A DNA stretch of 64,000 nucleotides from Isoetes taiwanensis (GCA_021234155.1 JAJEKV010000231.1:62001-126000), one strand, 5' to 3'. Positions 11,973 through 24,084 are shown, counted from the stretch's first letter. Numbers and translations are program-made. The notes: generated from the sequence alone by a model not told the origin.

Positions 11973-13486
11973 AATAGTAGAAGAAAATCAAATAGATCCT
12001 GAGTTTGATCAGATATTTGCACATGAAATGGTTGCTGACATTTTAAACAAATGTCGGATGAGTAGAAGCAGTTTGCCTCCAAGAATCCCGCTTTGTCGAA
12101 TATTAAGGAATGAGGCAGTACGTAGAGTAAATAAGAATGATCTTCAAATGCAAGAGGTATTTTGAAATGATGGTTATTTACCTGAAAAGGGTCAATTTAT
12201 TCTCTTCTTGAAGACAACCAAAGGAAATGATGTGCCTGTCTCTGAATCTATTAAGGCACGATGGGATGATTATTGGAACGAGGTAAATGAAGAGTTTGAA
12301 GATGAGTTGAGAACTTCAGAAGAATGGAATGATTTATCGGGGAAGATGTTCCTCTGCTGGGACGGGAACCATAGAACCATGGCTTGGATGGAAGAAATAC
12401 GTTCTGCTTTTCAGTTTGATAAGCAGTGGCATGTTCGTGTATCGGTTTCTTTCATTGATGTGGAGAAGTGCCACCTGACACAATTGATATCAGCATTGAA
12501 TCGGATCAATGAGTAAGTTTACTTACTAAATGGTTAATTACTATTTGTATAGTACTATTATTGTTAACTGTTAACACGTGTTATGGACAGGTTGAATGAC
12601 GACGGTGTTGTTCACAACTCAATGAAGGATACTTTATTTAGCGTGCAGAAAATTGCTACAGCCAATCCAGAAAAATATTTCTCCAAATTGGACCCACAAT
12701 ATTTGGCCTCTTTGAAAATCAAAGAGAATACTAGCGCTAATGTCATTGGTGAACAATGGTATCCCTTGCCAAGGCTTGCATATTGCAAGATGCTCTTCCA
12801 GGTATACTAATATGTATTTGCTTTATCTGTTTTTTTTCCCTTTTGTATTCTTTTCTTCCTTTTGATTATTATTGTGTGTATTGTAGAGACAAATGGATAA
12901 AGAAATTGCAATCGAGACCAGCATAGCTACGGAAGAAGATAACATTGAAGATTGCAAAAATGTAGCCACTAAGAAGGTGCATGATAAATGGGTGCAAAAG
13001 ATGGGAAAATTTTTGGCGATTGTCAATCCACAACTTGGTCCTAGCTGGTTTGAAACTGTAACTAAAGCAGATATTGACACAAAGACATCTAGATTGACAG
13101 TTGAAAAATTGCTTGAGATGGCAAAGGCAAAGGTAACTCCTTTTGTTAGGGATCGTTGGATTTATTGGATGACATCTGGCCCTGCTATACAAAGCACTTA
13201 TGGCATTCCCAAAGCTGACAAAGCATTTAAAGATTGGGTGAGAAAGGAAGTATGGCTTGAACATCTTCTTGTCCGCTTCTCTAATGTGTTTGATGAAACC
13301 ATAAATGCTTTTGAGCTACAAGTGGATATTCCTCATGGTGAGGACATGGAAAATTGGTTTCGTGCATTTAAGCAGGCAAATAGAACAAATATGTTCAAGA
13401 CATATCAGAAGCATATGATATCGTTTGTTGGCATTTCTGACGCTTATGAAATTGATAAAGCTTCACGTCGAGTATGTTACAGGTAT

Positions 13487-13582
13487 GCTTCTACATTATT
13501 CTCTTTCTTTCATTAATTTCAATTTTTTTATACTGCTTCTACATCATTCTCTTTCTTTCATTAATTTCAATTTTTTTATATT
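13487..13582. repeat. 48-bp tandem duplication within an intron
   Basis: Two nearly identical 48-bp units lie just after the donor site of the 13483-13603 intron of the ParB-methyltransferase gene. Each contains TTCTCTTTCTTTCATTAATT. Confidence 0.85.
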
Positions 13583-14920
13583 GCTTTGCATCTACAATTA
13601 CAGATATTATTGCCATTTATGGAAGATCGGCATTTTAGAAAAGATTCCTACGGAACTTAGTAGTTGGAGAACATTATCTGACGATGGCATGTACTCTAAA
13701 AGGGGGAATTTGGATAGACCTGGTGGCCCGTCAGATTCTGAGATGGAAAATTGCCCTTGGTGGATTGACTTTCCATCTGGTGAATATCCAAAAGAAGAAG
13801 AAGACTCTTATAAGTCCAATGCTCAAGTACTCACACCAGAAATTGGATCCTCGAAGAAGCGATGCCGTTTGGATCCAGAGGTTACTCCAAAAAGCCAAAG
13901 AGCACGAGGACAAAAGCCAATTGATGAGCTCAAAAAGTGGATGTTGAAATTCATTGTGTTGACATTTGCCAAGCTTATGAGCAATACTCAAGCAAGATAG
14001 AATGCCCTTCTTTTAACTCAGTGAGAGACTTTGCGAGAAGCCATATGAGGAAATCACACAGGTATACAAGAAGTGGGCTTGCACGCGATTGGGGTTTTGA
14101 TTTGGTAGTGATCGACTTCCCTACAAATGATCTTCCTGATAATACGTATCTTGAAGTGCCATCTTGGAACACTTGTACCACCAAGTTAATGCAAGTAGCT
14201 TTTTCATTTGGTACATTGTGCCTTGATGATGCAGGATGGCTAGTATCTATTTGTGCACCAGATCAGACTTCCTTTGTTGAAAAGGAAGGTAGGCTGAAAT
14301 GTCTTGAAAAATTCAGAACCTATATATTGGAACAAGACAAACCATTTGGAGTTGTGAGAGATAGGAATGGTTTCATGGAAAATAGATGTTTGACTGTTAT
14401 TCTTTGGGCAAGAAAGGGCATGTCACCCAAATTCGAGAAGAATGTTGTGCGGATTGGTAAGCACACTTCCGTTCTAGTATGTAAATTTTCAATTTAGTTC
14501 ATAAAATGCTTTAACTAATTTGCATTTGCAGGTGATGAATTGTGCTGTGAAAAATCAATATTACACCATCGTCATGACAAAGGAAGCAGTGCATCAATTA
14601 CAAATTTTCCGACACGGCTTTGCAATGAAAAATCTATTACTCTTATGGAGTTCTTGATTGCTAACTTGAGTCCTAGAGAAGGGATTGTTCTGGATATGTT
14701 CGGTGGTTGCGGCAGTGCTTTACTTGCATCTGCCATATTGTCACGCTATTGCTATGGCCTGGATAGTGATGCCATGTTGGTCGAACATGTTAAGGATCAT
14801 CGTTTGCAGGCATTGAATGCCTCTAAGGACACAACAAGGCAATATGAAGTTAACCAATGCCACAACATGAACATTGATTCTGATGATGAGGAGCCACTCG
14901 AGGATGAAGAGCCTCCATAG

Positions 14921-16847
14921 TACGGTATTTGAGTTGTTTATTTTTACTTACATCTATGTATATTAATTTTTGATTAGCTATCATGTTTCTATTAATGTAG
15001 TGTTCTTCCTATGTATGCGGAAACCATGGCAATTTCATTATCTCAAATGCCTACGCCCAAGTGCAAGATAGACAAAAAGCAAAGGCGTATTCTTGTTGAT
15101 GATGAATGTGAGGAAACATGAGTGTGATTTTATTGTCTATTGGTTCCTCCTTATCGTTCGTTCCTCCTTATCGTTCATTCCTGACCATTTATTCTTGCAA
15201 TATTCCCTCAATTATTCCTTCTTGAGCATTCTGGACCGTCGGTTGACTCCATGATGGGGTCAAACTGCCATTTCCACGTCAGCCTAAGATTTACATACCA
15301 TTGTCCAAAGTCAACATACATCTGTGTCATAAATACTCATGCAAGAGAGGGGAATTGAACCCCCTGCCATCAGAGGCAGACCAAGCACTGCGTAACATGT
15401 TTGTACATAAGAAGGAATCAACATAGACAAAGTTTCATAACAGAAAGAATATGAAAACATAATTACCACAGCGGTGTAAGCAGGGCAGCCTGCATGAGCC
15501 CTCTTCTGCAGCGAAATGACGACAACATCAATTGCAATTCTGTAAAACTAAGGTTCCAGAATTGTTTCCTCTAGAAGCTATAGCTAAACATAAAAATAAG
15601 GATACATCACAAGCAACCTGCCCCTGTTAGAGGAGAACCATTTTTGTGGCATCCTAACTGTGCGCATTTACATATGACCCTGTGCATTTTACCTCTGCAT
15701 CTTACCTATGCTCTCACTTGTGCCATTTACAATAGCAATGTGCAACTTCTTTAAGCTAATAGAAATGCATCCCTATTTAATCCCCAAACAAACATACAGT
15801 AATTGAATGATGCACCTCTGCAAGAGCCTGATATGATAGCATCCATGTTTGGTTCGTCCCCTGCGTGCTTGTCCTGCATACCAATTATTGGTTCGTCCCC
15901 TGCATATTTGTCCTGCATACCAATGACAGTTCAACTGATTAGTCACGGACAATGATATATGAAATGTGATCAACTCATCACATCAATCAGATTTATGCAA
16001 CCCATTTTTTAGAAATGCAATACCTAATGACCATAACAAGTAAACTTAACTAAAACTAAGGTTCCCTGTTACAGGAGAAGTATAGCACTTCCAGCAGGTC
16101 CGCAGCAGAAGCACTGTGCTCTGACTTGTGGGATCTTACCTGTGCGCCTTTACATATGCCCCTGTGCATCTTACCTATGCTCTGACTTGTGGCATCTCCA
16201 ACAGAGAGGGCAACAAAATTTACAGACAGAATATAGGGCTTCAATAAGCTGGCCAGAGGCAACGAAGTTCAGAGACAGAATCCTGGCACTATGCTCTCAC
16301 TTACCTCCAACAGCCCAAAGAAGGCCGCCCATGCCGATTCTTCCTCCTCGCCTCCAACGTGGTCACTCGAATCCGCCAGCTGGTTCTCGGCTCCCGACTC
16401 CAACTCCATGGTCTCCCTGCTAGCGTTCCGACCCTGTCAAAACAACAAAAAAAAAAACCACTGCATATCCAAAACCTGGACGCCACCGTCAGCAAAATAC
16501 GGTGTGAAATACGAATACATGCTATAAACCTTCGGAAACCTTATGTAACACCTCCCCCTTTCCACATTTCGGCCACCTTATGGTTGCAAAACTATTATCT
16601 ATTAGGATTCAACTATATCGTCATTTTTGCTTGCAATTTGTTATATGCATAGCATCTTTTTCTGACATTGCAATTTTGATCTAGAAAATTAATATTTCTT
16701 GAATTTAAAGTTTGGGTCTTTAAGCCTAATCATCCTGCATAAACAAAAACACGATTTTCATAAATGACGTTAACACCAACTACAGTTTCTTTCAATTATA
16801 AATGAAAGACTATTGAATGAACATATGCTCACAAATAAAGTCAATAT
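14921..16847. other. Intergenic, with small direct repeats
   Basis: This contains the 3' flank of the methyltransferase gene and no supported gene. A segment near 15655-15730 (TGTGCGCATTTACATATG, then a GACCCTGTGCAT-like string) recurs in diverged form at 16139-16200. Confidence 0.5.
15849..15926. repeat. 39-bp tandem duplication
   Basis: Two 39-bp units each begin TTGGTTCGTCCCCTGC and end TTGTCCTGCATACCAAT. Confidence 0.8.
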
Positions 16848-17168
16848 GGGTAAAAGCATGTTAGGGTGTCCCTTAAAAAGTATTATTTAGTGACCAAAAA
16901 AGTACCTAAAAAGGTAGCCAGGACTGGGTACTGGGTACCTATGTAATATCACAGTAAAAGGTACGTTTTAGAACTTTTATATAAATTTCGTTCTCCGATA
17001 GCATTATCTTTATCTTAACTTTGTATATTAACACATCCTTGATTTTTATTTTGGATTTTTGTATTAGTTTTAATAAAAAGAAAAATGAGAAAGTACCCAG
17101 TTCTGAAGTACCTAGTGTATGTACTTTTGCAGGTTCCAAAAGTGGTACACCCTAACATGCTTTTACCC
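16848..17168. mobile_element. MITE with 22-bp terminal inverted repeats
   Basis: The termini are exact inverted repeats beginning GGGTAAAAGCATGTTAGGGT, with imperfect complementarity continuing inward. The element of 321 bp is flanked on both sides by ATAT, so the target duplication is ATAT or a shorter TA-type site. It has no coding capacity. Confidence 0.85.
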
Positions 17169-17655
17169 ATATCTACTATAGAACCCTTTAAATACAAATG
17201 GAAAGTTGCAAAATTAATAAAAACCCTCCAAACCATTTCTAAAAAAACCCTCTAAAAATTCGCACTCGTTTTTGCAGGAGAAGCAAGTTGCTTCATGCCT
17301 CTTTTTGGCTTGCAGGTAGGTATTCTGGAGGAGAGACAAATTGATAATAAAGGTTCGTCTCTCAAAACCTCTGTTCATGGCTTTGCAAAAGAGGATTTTG
17401 GAATGTGTGGATTCTCGCTGTTTCTTTTTTTGGATTATAAGTATACTTCTTAAAATTGCATGATGCCCTGTCTGACATCGGCATGGATATATTCTGTCGA
17501 AGCCTCCAAAGGCAAATAGATCTGTACGAAATCGTTCGTGGAGCCTGTCTCAGTCCTTCACAAAGCTAAACATTCATGGTTCCTAAACAGTACATTTAAT
17601 AGAATACAATAGTTTACATTTAATGATATCATGTAATACAGATTCATGTCTACTA

Positions 17656-17946
17656 CCTTTGGAACCTCAACTCGATATTCTTCCACAGATTCAAGAGGAG
17701 CTCTCAACTAGAGAGGAAGCGGCATGAGCGTTATGAAAATGAGTCATGGGGTAAGGATTTTTATCAGACATATAAGATCCCAGATGATTATGAAATTTTA
17801 TTTCTTCAAGGAGGTGCCACTATCCAGTTTGCTGCTATCCTGTTACGCCTTTGTTCTCTTGAAGATACCAAAGAGTATATTGTTACTGAATCTTGGGGCG
17901 ACAAAGGCTTTCAGGGTGCCCAAAATTTTTTAAGGCTGGATCAGTA
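17656..17946 (+). pseudogene. Phosphoserine aminotransferase fragment
   Basis: The translation contains PLEPQLDILPQIQEEL, then GSGMSVMKMSH, then IPDDYEILFLQGGATIQFAA and TESWGDKGF. These match, in order, the N-terminal third of phosphoserine aminotransferase (PSAT/SerC), the PLP enzyme of the phosphorylated serine pathway, including the conserved GGAT.QFAA segment. At least two frame changes are required, a TAG stands where the family has the Trp of NWRGSG, and the frame ends at 17944-17946 far short of a full enzyme. No further exons were seen. This is a non-functional fragment unless the neighbouring sequence holds missed exons. Confidence 0.75.
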
Positions 17947-20690
17947 AAGCTAACAAACGTACCAGTATTGTAAGTGAATCGGATTTTCAGATTTTCGCTA
18001 GAGCAAAATATCTTTACGTAACTTGCTTTAGATCCTACGACCATGGCTTTTGTGGGGGTCTTCCAGAGTAGATCCTTCTAAGGTATGGTTCTAGGCTAAT
18101 TTCAATCGTTGCAACTAATTTGGGATGAATTCTGCAGGAGGCATGTATTTATTGTGTATGTGATATTCACAAGCAAAGAAAACAGAGGAACACATCTGCT
18201 TACTCTGTAAGTCAGTTACTAAAATATTGTTGCTGTTGCAGTGAGTACTATTCCTATCTCTGTATGCAATTTCGTTGTTGATCATACATAATAAAGTTGT
18301 AAGGTGAGGATTTTAATCAAATGCATAGCTTACTGTAGACAATGTTCAGGTGTGTTCAAGTGTGTTTGTTCAGGTATGTTTGTTCACAAGTAAATCTTTG
18401 TTCAAGATCCTCATATATGCTATATATTCTCTAGAATAGGACATGCTGAGGAGATAATAATGCTAAGACCATTATTCTCCTTCTTTGGAGTTTTGAGTTT
18501 GTGTGGAATTTACATTATGAATAATGCTTTCGATTTCAGAGAAGGATTGGAAGTGTTTATTTGCGAGGTAGGAAATTTTGGCTATCACTATAAAGATCCA
18601 CAATGGCATCAACTTTGCTGTGTTGTTTAGAAGTAAGCTAAGCATTGTTGCTCAATCTTTAACTCAAGCAAAACTAAAGTTGGTATCATGATGCTACACT
18701 TCAGTAGGTCTACCCGATACATAGTTGTTTCATAGTCTTAGCTTCATAGTCGTTTGTGTACATGCTGACTCATTTGATCTATGTGTGAAGGTGAAATTAT
18801 GCTTCACACTAACATTTGTGGAAACCATCATATATGGCCCGCGTCTGATAACAATATGAAAGCTTTTAGTACACTATATCCTCTATAAGAGGGGAGACCT
18901 TAGTTGCATAAGTCTCTTAGGGAAAAAGTTCGTCAGAGGTAGCAATAATGCTCCTGATTTTTGTGATGTTATGTGTAACTTCAGTGTTTAGTACATTTGT
19001 ATCTACTCAAGTTGCCCCTCATTATATTTTGTATCTGTCATGCTCCTCTGTCAGAGTCATCTACATAAAAACTTGAGCCTTTGCTTTTGGTGTAACATAA
19101 AGAAGACTGGATAAAGAAGATTGGATTGGCATATTGATGCTTGAACCTTTTGTGAATTTGCTGCTTGAACCTTTTGTGAATTCGCAACTTGACCTATAAA
19201 CATCATGGTGATGATCCATGAAATTTGAGTTTATGTAAAACAATGTGGTGATGATGCAAACTTTCAATATATCAACAACAACACTTGAATATGTGAACAC
19301 TTAAAATGACTACAAAATTGCAACATATAGTGACAATAAAGCACAAAGGTATTGAATTCTAATGAGAAAATCACTACATAAATACAACAAAAGGGACAAT
19401 AAAGGAGCAGAAAAAGCATTGAATTTTGATCATTAAATTCACGAATTGGATTCAAATGCATAGAACCAAGCAAAAAATGGATCAATTTGTAAGCTCCATA
19501 ACACATAACCTCCACAAGACATTAGCAAGTTAATCAACTACATTAAAATTCCTTATAGCCGGGCAATGCTGAACAGCACATAAGCAAGTCACAACTACAA
19601 CATCAAAAAATCCAATACACTCAAATTCCGTATAGCTGGGCAATGCTCCACAACACATAAGCAAGTCACAAGTACCATAAAAACCATAATTAGTAAAACA
19701 CCTATAATAAAAAACCATCATTAGTAAAACAAATACATGATGAGATATTATAAACAATTCAACAATATTAGGTTTGAAAAGCAAATTGCTTTGAGATTTG
19801 TTGCTTACAAGATGCCAACATTCAACTTAACAAGCCGTAACAAATAACTTACATTAGGGCACATAACAACATTTAACCTTAACACACTATAACATAATAT
19901 GCACATTAGAGTAATAAGCCATAATAAACAGTATTTGCACAACACAACATGGAGTGAAGGGCCTACTATTCTATTTGCGTGACTTCAACAAAACATGGAG
20001 TAAAGGCATACTGTCCTCTTTTTTCCCAATGCTGGCTTATTTGTTATATCTAAGGTTCACTATTGGCTTGAATTTGAAACAACATAAGTGCATTATTATT
20101 TTCAAACTTTGATATCCCCCCTTTTTTTTAAATTATGCCCGATGAAAAGCCCGGCAACACGGGCACTTTTTCTAGTCCTTCTATAAAGATCTAATTATTC
20201 CAAGCCCTTGTCTCAGAAAAAAGGCCTAATTATGTAGAATGTTATCATGCTTCCAAGCCGTTGTGCTTGCAAAAATAGATTTGTAAAAGGCAAAAAATAT
20301 CAAGAACAAAACTTTGTCTAATGCATCTGCATAGTGCTAGGAAGTACTTGTAGCTTTATAAATTCAATATAAATAGGCAACCATCGATACCATATTTTAG
20401 CTCTAAAAGTTGTTGCAAATAGCCTGTAGCTCAACATTCCAAAGCCTCTGATGCATAGGTTTTCAAGGTGAAAGGTTTTACAACCATTCAATAGACCTTG
20501 CTGGACTTCAGACATTATCATATGTATGCAACTGCACATCAACCATTCAAGTTTAGTTTAGAAGCTTCCATTTGAGAGGATACCATCTTGTGTTGTGTAT
20601 GACGGCAGCAACTTATTATATGGGAAATGTGACGATAGAAGCAAAGTATTACGAATGGTAGGTCAACATCAGGTCTGGAGATATGAATGG
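17947..20690. other. No gene seen
   Basis: AT-rich intergenic sequence. Short minus-strand frames at 19061-19784 and 20318-20542 have no recognisable domains. The region near 19555-19665 repeats GGGCAATGCT and CATAAGCAAGTCACAA. Confidence 0.5.
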
Positions 20691-20697
20691 ATGTATC

Positions 20698-20805
20698 AAA
20701 CAACTCTGCAATAGAAAACAACATCATGTTAGATTTAACTTTTAGATTGCAAAACAACTCTGCAATAGAAAACAACATCATGTTAGATTTAACTTTTAGA
20801 TTGCA
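20698..20805. repeat. 54-bp tandem duplication
   Basis: Two essentially identical 54-bp units each contain CAACTCTGCAATAGAAAACA. Confidence 0.9.
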
Positions 20806-20870
20806 TTGTGGTGATGTGGACTACAATCTCCAAGGAGCTTTTGATTTTTCAAGTGTGTATAGTTTCAGTG

Positions 20871-20990
20871 GAATATGTAGCATAATAACAGGGGGTTTTC
20901 TTTGTGTTTTTGTACGCTTTTCACAAAGGTTTTCCTAAGATTTCATGGCGTATTCGAATGGATGTACTAATGCGTACATCTAGAGTGCAC
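20871..20990 (+). repeat. Dispersed repeat, copy 1 (partner at 51218)
   Basis: The string GGAATATGTAGCATAATAAC, then AGGGGGTTT, a T-rich middle and finally TACATCTAGAGTGCAC is shared in the same orientation with 51218-51342. The two copies are diverged in the middle. It could be a MITE or an LTR end; I see no coding sequence. Confidence 0.65.
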
Positions 20991-21794
20991 CATTTCTTAA
21001 TCGTTGATTTAGCTTCTTTTTTTCAATGGTCCAACATCCAAGGACTCACAACAAAAGCCCTCTTTTTATTTTAGTGCTGAACATGCAAGCCTCGTGGATA
21101 GGATTTTAGGGGCCTAAAGCGGGGGCTTGCAAATCTGCAACAACGAGGGATTAGCAAGATAAGATTACGTTGTCGAGATTAATGAAGCGGTTGTTAGTAT
21201 TTCTATAGAATGGTCGCAGATTAGAAACCGGAAATGGTTATTTAAGGTCTATAATTGAGGCTTTTTTTAAATGACCTCCGCCATACCCATGTCGGTCAGT
21301 ACTAAGTTTGGGCGTTTACGCAAAAACGCCGCAAGATCAGTATTTGCTAGCCCAAAACGTTCCTATTCAAGCCAAAATGGATGTTTCTTTGTGTTCAGAA
21401 TAAGGGCGAGCTTCGAGGCGGTTAAAATGGTTCTCTTCAAGAACTTGCGGGGAGGTATAAGTTTACCGAGCTCAATTTATTCCGAGAGCTGGCCGGAGAC
21501 TTGATGGATTCTTATTTGGAGGTGTTTGATTTTCATTTCCTTTTTTTCCTAACTACACATGCCCTCTTTTGCATTCCAATTGCTCTCTCGGTTTCAACCC
21601 CTTCCTTGGGGGCCTTGCTTGCTCCATTTTCTTCTCTTGGACAAAGGCTGCGGCTTGGATTTGGGTCGGATTCGTCATTTGTAGGTTTTGTAGAACACGA
21701 GGGGGTAGTAGCCAAGAATAATCGATGTGTTGGGCCAATTCGAGGCCATTGATAGCGGCATCTGATGTGATTCAAGGAAGAGGGTTTTGGTTTT

Positions 21795-21970
21795 GTCTTT
21801 GTCTTTTTTGCCGATGGTGGGGTTTTTTCCCTCGTAAATCGAATCTAGAGAAACACATCAAAGTGGTTCACTTAGAGTTAAAGCCCACGCATGTGAAAAA
21901 GTGTGGTAATTCCTTTGCATACGGACATGTGAAAGATAATCATGAGAAAGGCGCAGAGATGTTCCTATGA
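21795..21970 (+). pseudogene. TFIIIA-like zinc-finger fragment
   Basis: The frame reads RKSNLEKHIKVVH, then FAYGHVKDNHEK. This closely resembles the end of plant transcription factor IIIA, where a finger of the form SNL..H...VH is followed by a finger with FAYKHVRDNHEK. The cysteines of both fingers are largely lost: only one (KKCG) remains in the second finger, and the first cysteine position is not visible. The frame ends at 21968-21970. TFIIIA directs 5S rRNA transcription, but this fragment is too short and degenerate to act that way. Confidence 0.6.
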
Positions 21971-23177
21971 GTAAATTCACGCTTTTGCGGTGTTCAAAAA
22001 CTTATCTGTTCAAATCTCATCATTAATATAAAAAGCAGGGGGTAATCTTCGAGCACTGAAAAAGATGAGAGTATCTTTGGAACATACTGAGAATTCAAAG
22101 GCGCTGACGGTACCAAACTGTTACTTGGATTGTATATAGATTCTGGTTTTTACCCATATTAGGATTTTTGGAACACATGTTAATAAAGAGCTGGTGCGGT
22201 TTGTTTGGTAACCAGAGTCAGGGCTATGTTATTATTGCTCCGCTGAGATGGGAAGATATGAAGGATTGTAGTCCCAAGAATTATATGATGCAACCATAAA
22301 ATTGGGAAATGAGTATCTAGTCATATGGTTCCAAGCAGCGTGATCTCAGTAGAAGGCATTGTGTTGGTGGTTATTATTTATCAAGCCTTTCTCACTGGAT
22401 AGTGCAGACCATTATCAAAAGCTGGACATTGGAGAAATTTGATTAATATGAAATATGCCATCATTCAGAAATTACTTGGCCTAATTCATTAGCTCATTTG
22501 CAGGTTTCCCACTAACAGTCTGCACCAGTAGCTGATGGGAACTCAATTGCAGCCCCTTGCGCTCGTCATTCACTAGGTTAGGTTAGCATTGATTGCAGTT
22601 GGTGATTTTAGCAATGAACTGTAAACCAGAGCACATATTCAGTTTCATGACTGGGCATGAACAAAATTTGGCAACAAGATAACTCTTTTGCAAGAGCATG
22701 ATTTATAAACAAGGCAGCCCCTTTTTATAGGTTGTGGCGCAGAATTGCAGCCGTATTGCATTTGAGCTTCTAAAATTTGAAGCTTTGTTGTTGAAAGCAA
22801 ATGCAAGGAATGTGCATTTCTGTTTTTTGTTACTGAACTATCATTCCTTTGCTTGTAAATTGCAGGCTTTATATTGGCCTTTGCACAATGTAGCCTCTAT
22901 AAGATTTAATGCTCCATTCTTTGCATTTTATTTAGAAGCACTATAAATTGAGTCATTTATGTACCAATGATCGAATGGGTTTATTGCTTGATGTTACTCG
23001 AGTTCTTTGTGTATGGTGTTAATGCAGCAGGATTCACATGTCACATTCTGCAATGTGAGTGGCTTGGGTTGTCCAAGGTGTTCTCATGGCTTGCATAACA
23101 AAATATTCCCTCTTTTTAATTCCATTGTATATGTTTCTAGATTGCTACATATAGTTGCAGGAGTTAGACTGCTATAC
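21971..23177. other. No gene seen
   Basis: Intergenic sequence without recognisable coding signal. Confidence 0.45.
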
Positions 23178-23246
23178 ATTGTTGCAAGAGTGAGAGAGGT
23201 TGAAGGTTATATAGCATTGTTGCAAGAGTGAGAGAGGTTGAAGGTT
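23178..23246. repeat. 38-bp tandem duplication
   Basis: Two copies of a unit containing TTGCAAGAGTGAGAGAGGTT lie 38 bp apart. Confidence 0.8.
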
Positions 23247-23305
23247 AGAAAGAAAATCATAGGAGTTTTGCATGTTTTACATGTTCTTTACGTATGTTTG
23301 TTTTT

Positions 23306-23743
23306 TAAGGGCCCGAAGGGCCCAAAATATTTTTTAGTATAACCAACACATAACATTAACTACCATTAACATTAATGAGTCCCACACATTTAAATTAAAA
23401 TCCCCTTAGACCCCCTTTGGTTTGGGTGCATATTCACACGGGGGTGGCGTAGGGCAGCGAGAGCCCTTGTAATTATATTTTGCATGTACAAAATCAACAC
23501 CATATAGTATTTTGCTTGAAATCTTATAGTATTTTGTAAATCTTGTTATACAGTATAGCAAATTTTGTACTTGCATACCCCACAAACGAGGAACTTTACG
23601 TACGGTGTAGATTAAGGAATAAGGGATGGATATGCCTATCCAACAGCTCTCGTTGCCCGGAGTCACCCCCCGTGTGAATATGCACCCAAACCAAAGGGGG
23701 TCTAAGGGGGATTTTAATTTAAATGTGTGGGACTCATTAATGG
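23306..23743. mobile_element. Foldback MITE-like element (partner inside 53148-53692)
   Basis: Inner inverted repeats of about 70 bp run from CATTAATGAGTCCCACAC through GGTTTGGGTGCATATTCACA and return inverted at 23670-23742. The left flank also carries GGGCCCGAAGGGCCC and a stretch shared with the element at 53.1 kb. The spacer is also shared with that element (ACCCCACAAACGAGGA). No frame for a transposase is present. The right end looks shortened relative to the 53-kb copy. Confidence 0.75.
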
Positions 23744-24084
23744 GCAAAACATATCAGGTAGCCATATTTCAGTTGATATAAACATGATGTGCACGTTTTA
23801 TGGTTGTACTCCCTATATATTGTTATTTATTATTTTAGATTTAGGCTTTGGCTGTACTTTGTACAATTGGTATTCTGTTTCTAGCATTATGTGATGCTGG
23901 AAATATTCATTGATGTGAAGATTTTAAGATTTTGCTAGATTTTCATAAACTTATTGAAGATTGGGTCCTGCCACAATGAAACGTGCCAAGTTATTGCCAG
24001 GCTGGGTCAGGTATAACACTTTTTGTCAAGTTATTTAACTATACCTTCTTATACTTAAAAAGAACTTGGATATTAGATCACCTG

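Larger units (their letters stand above)
10758..14920 (+). pseudogene. ParB-like domain fused to beta-class DNA amino-methyltransferase; disrupted
   Basis: Exons read as 10758-10851, 10927-12512 (split by an hAT insertion), 12591-12801, 12887-13482, 13604-14456 and 14532-14920, all with GT-AG introns; about 967 residues if the lesions are ignored. A basic N-terminus (TKRHRRR) and an acidic linker precede a ParB/sulfiredoxin-like domain marked by LCWDGNHRTMAW (residue about 235). A long middle region of unknown role follows. The C-terminus has the N4/N6 methyltransferase order: motif IV DLVVIDFPT (about 725), then a motif X-like helix, then motif I VLDMFGGCGSALLAS (about 893) and YCYGLDSD, so the order is IV before I (beta class). 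Motif IV is DFPT, not DPPY or SPPY, so activity is doubtful. Lesions: the insertion, an in-frame TGA at 12163-12165 and a one-base frame change in the A-run at 13931-13935. The start codon is a best guess. Confidence 0.7.

Noticed and set aside
10758-14920. Bacterial or phage contamination as source of the ParB-methyltransferase
   Set aside because: Five introns with consistent splice phases and a plant-type hAT insertion show that it is nuclear plant DNA.
15345-15415. tRNA-like sequence on the minus strand (GGGGTTCAATTCCCC T-arm-like hairpin)
   Set aside because: A T-arm and a possible stem are visible, but acceptor and D-arm pairing and a seven-base anticodon loop could not be built.
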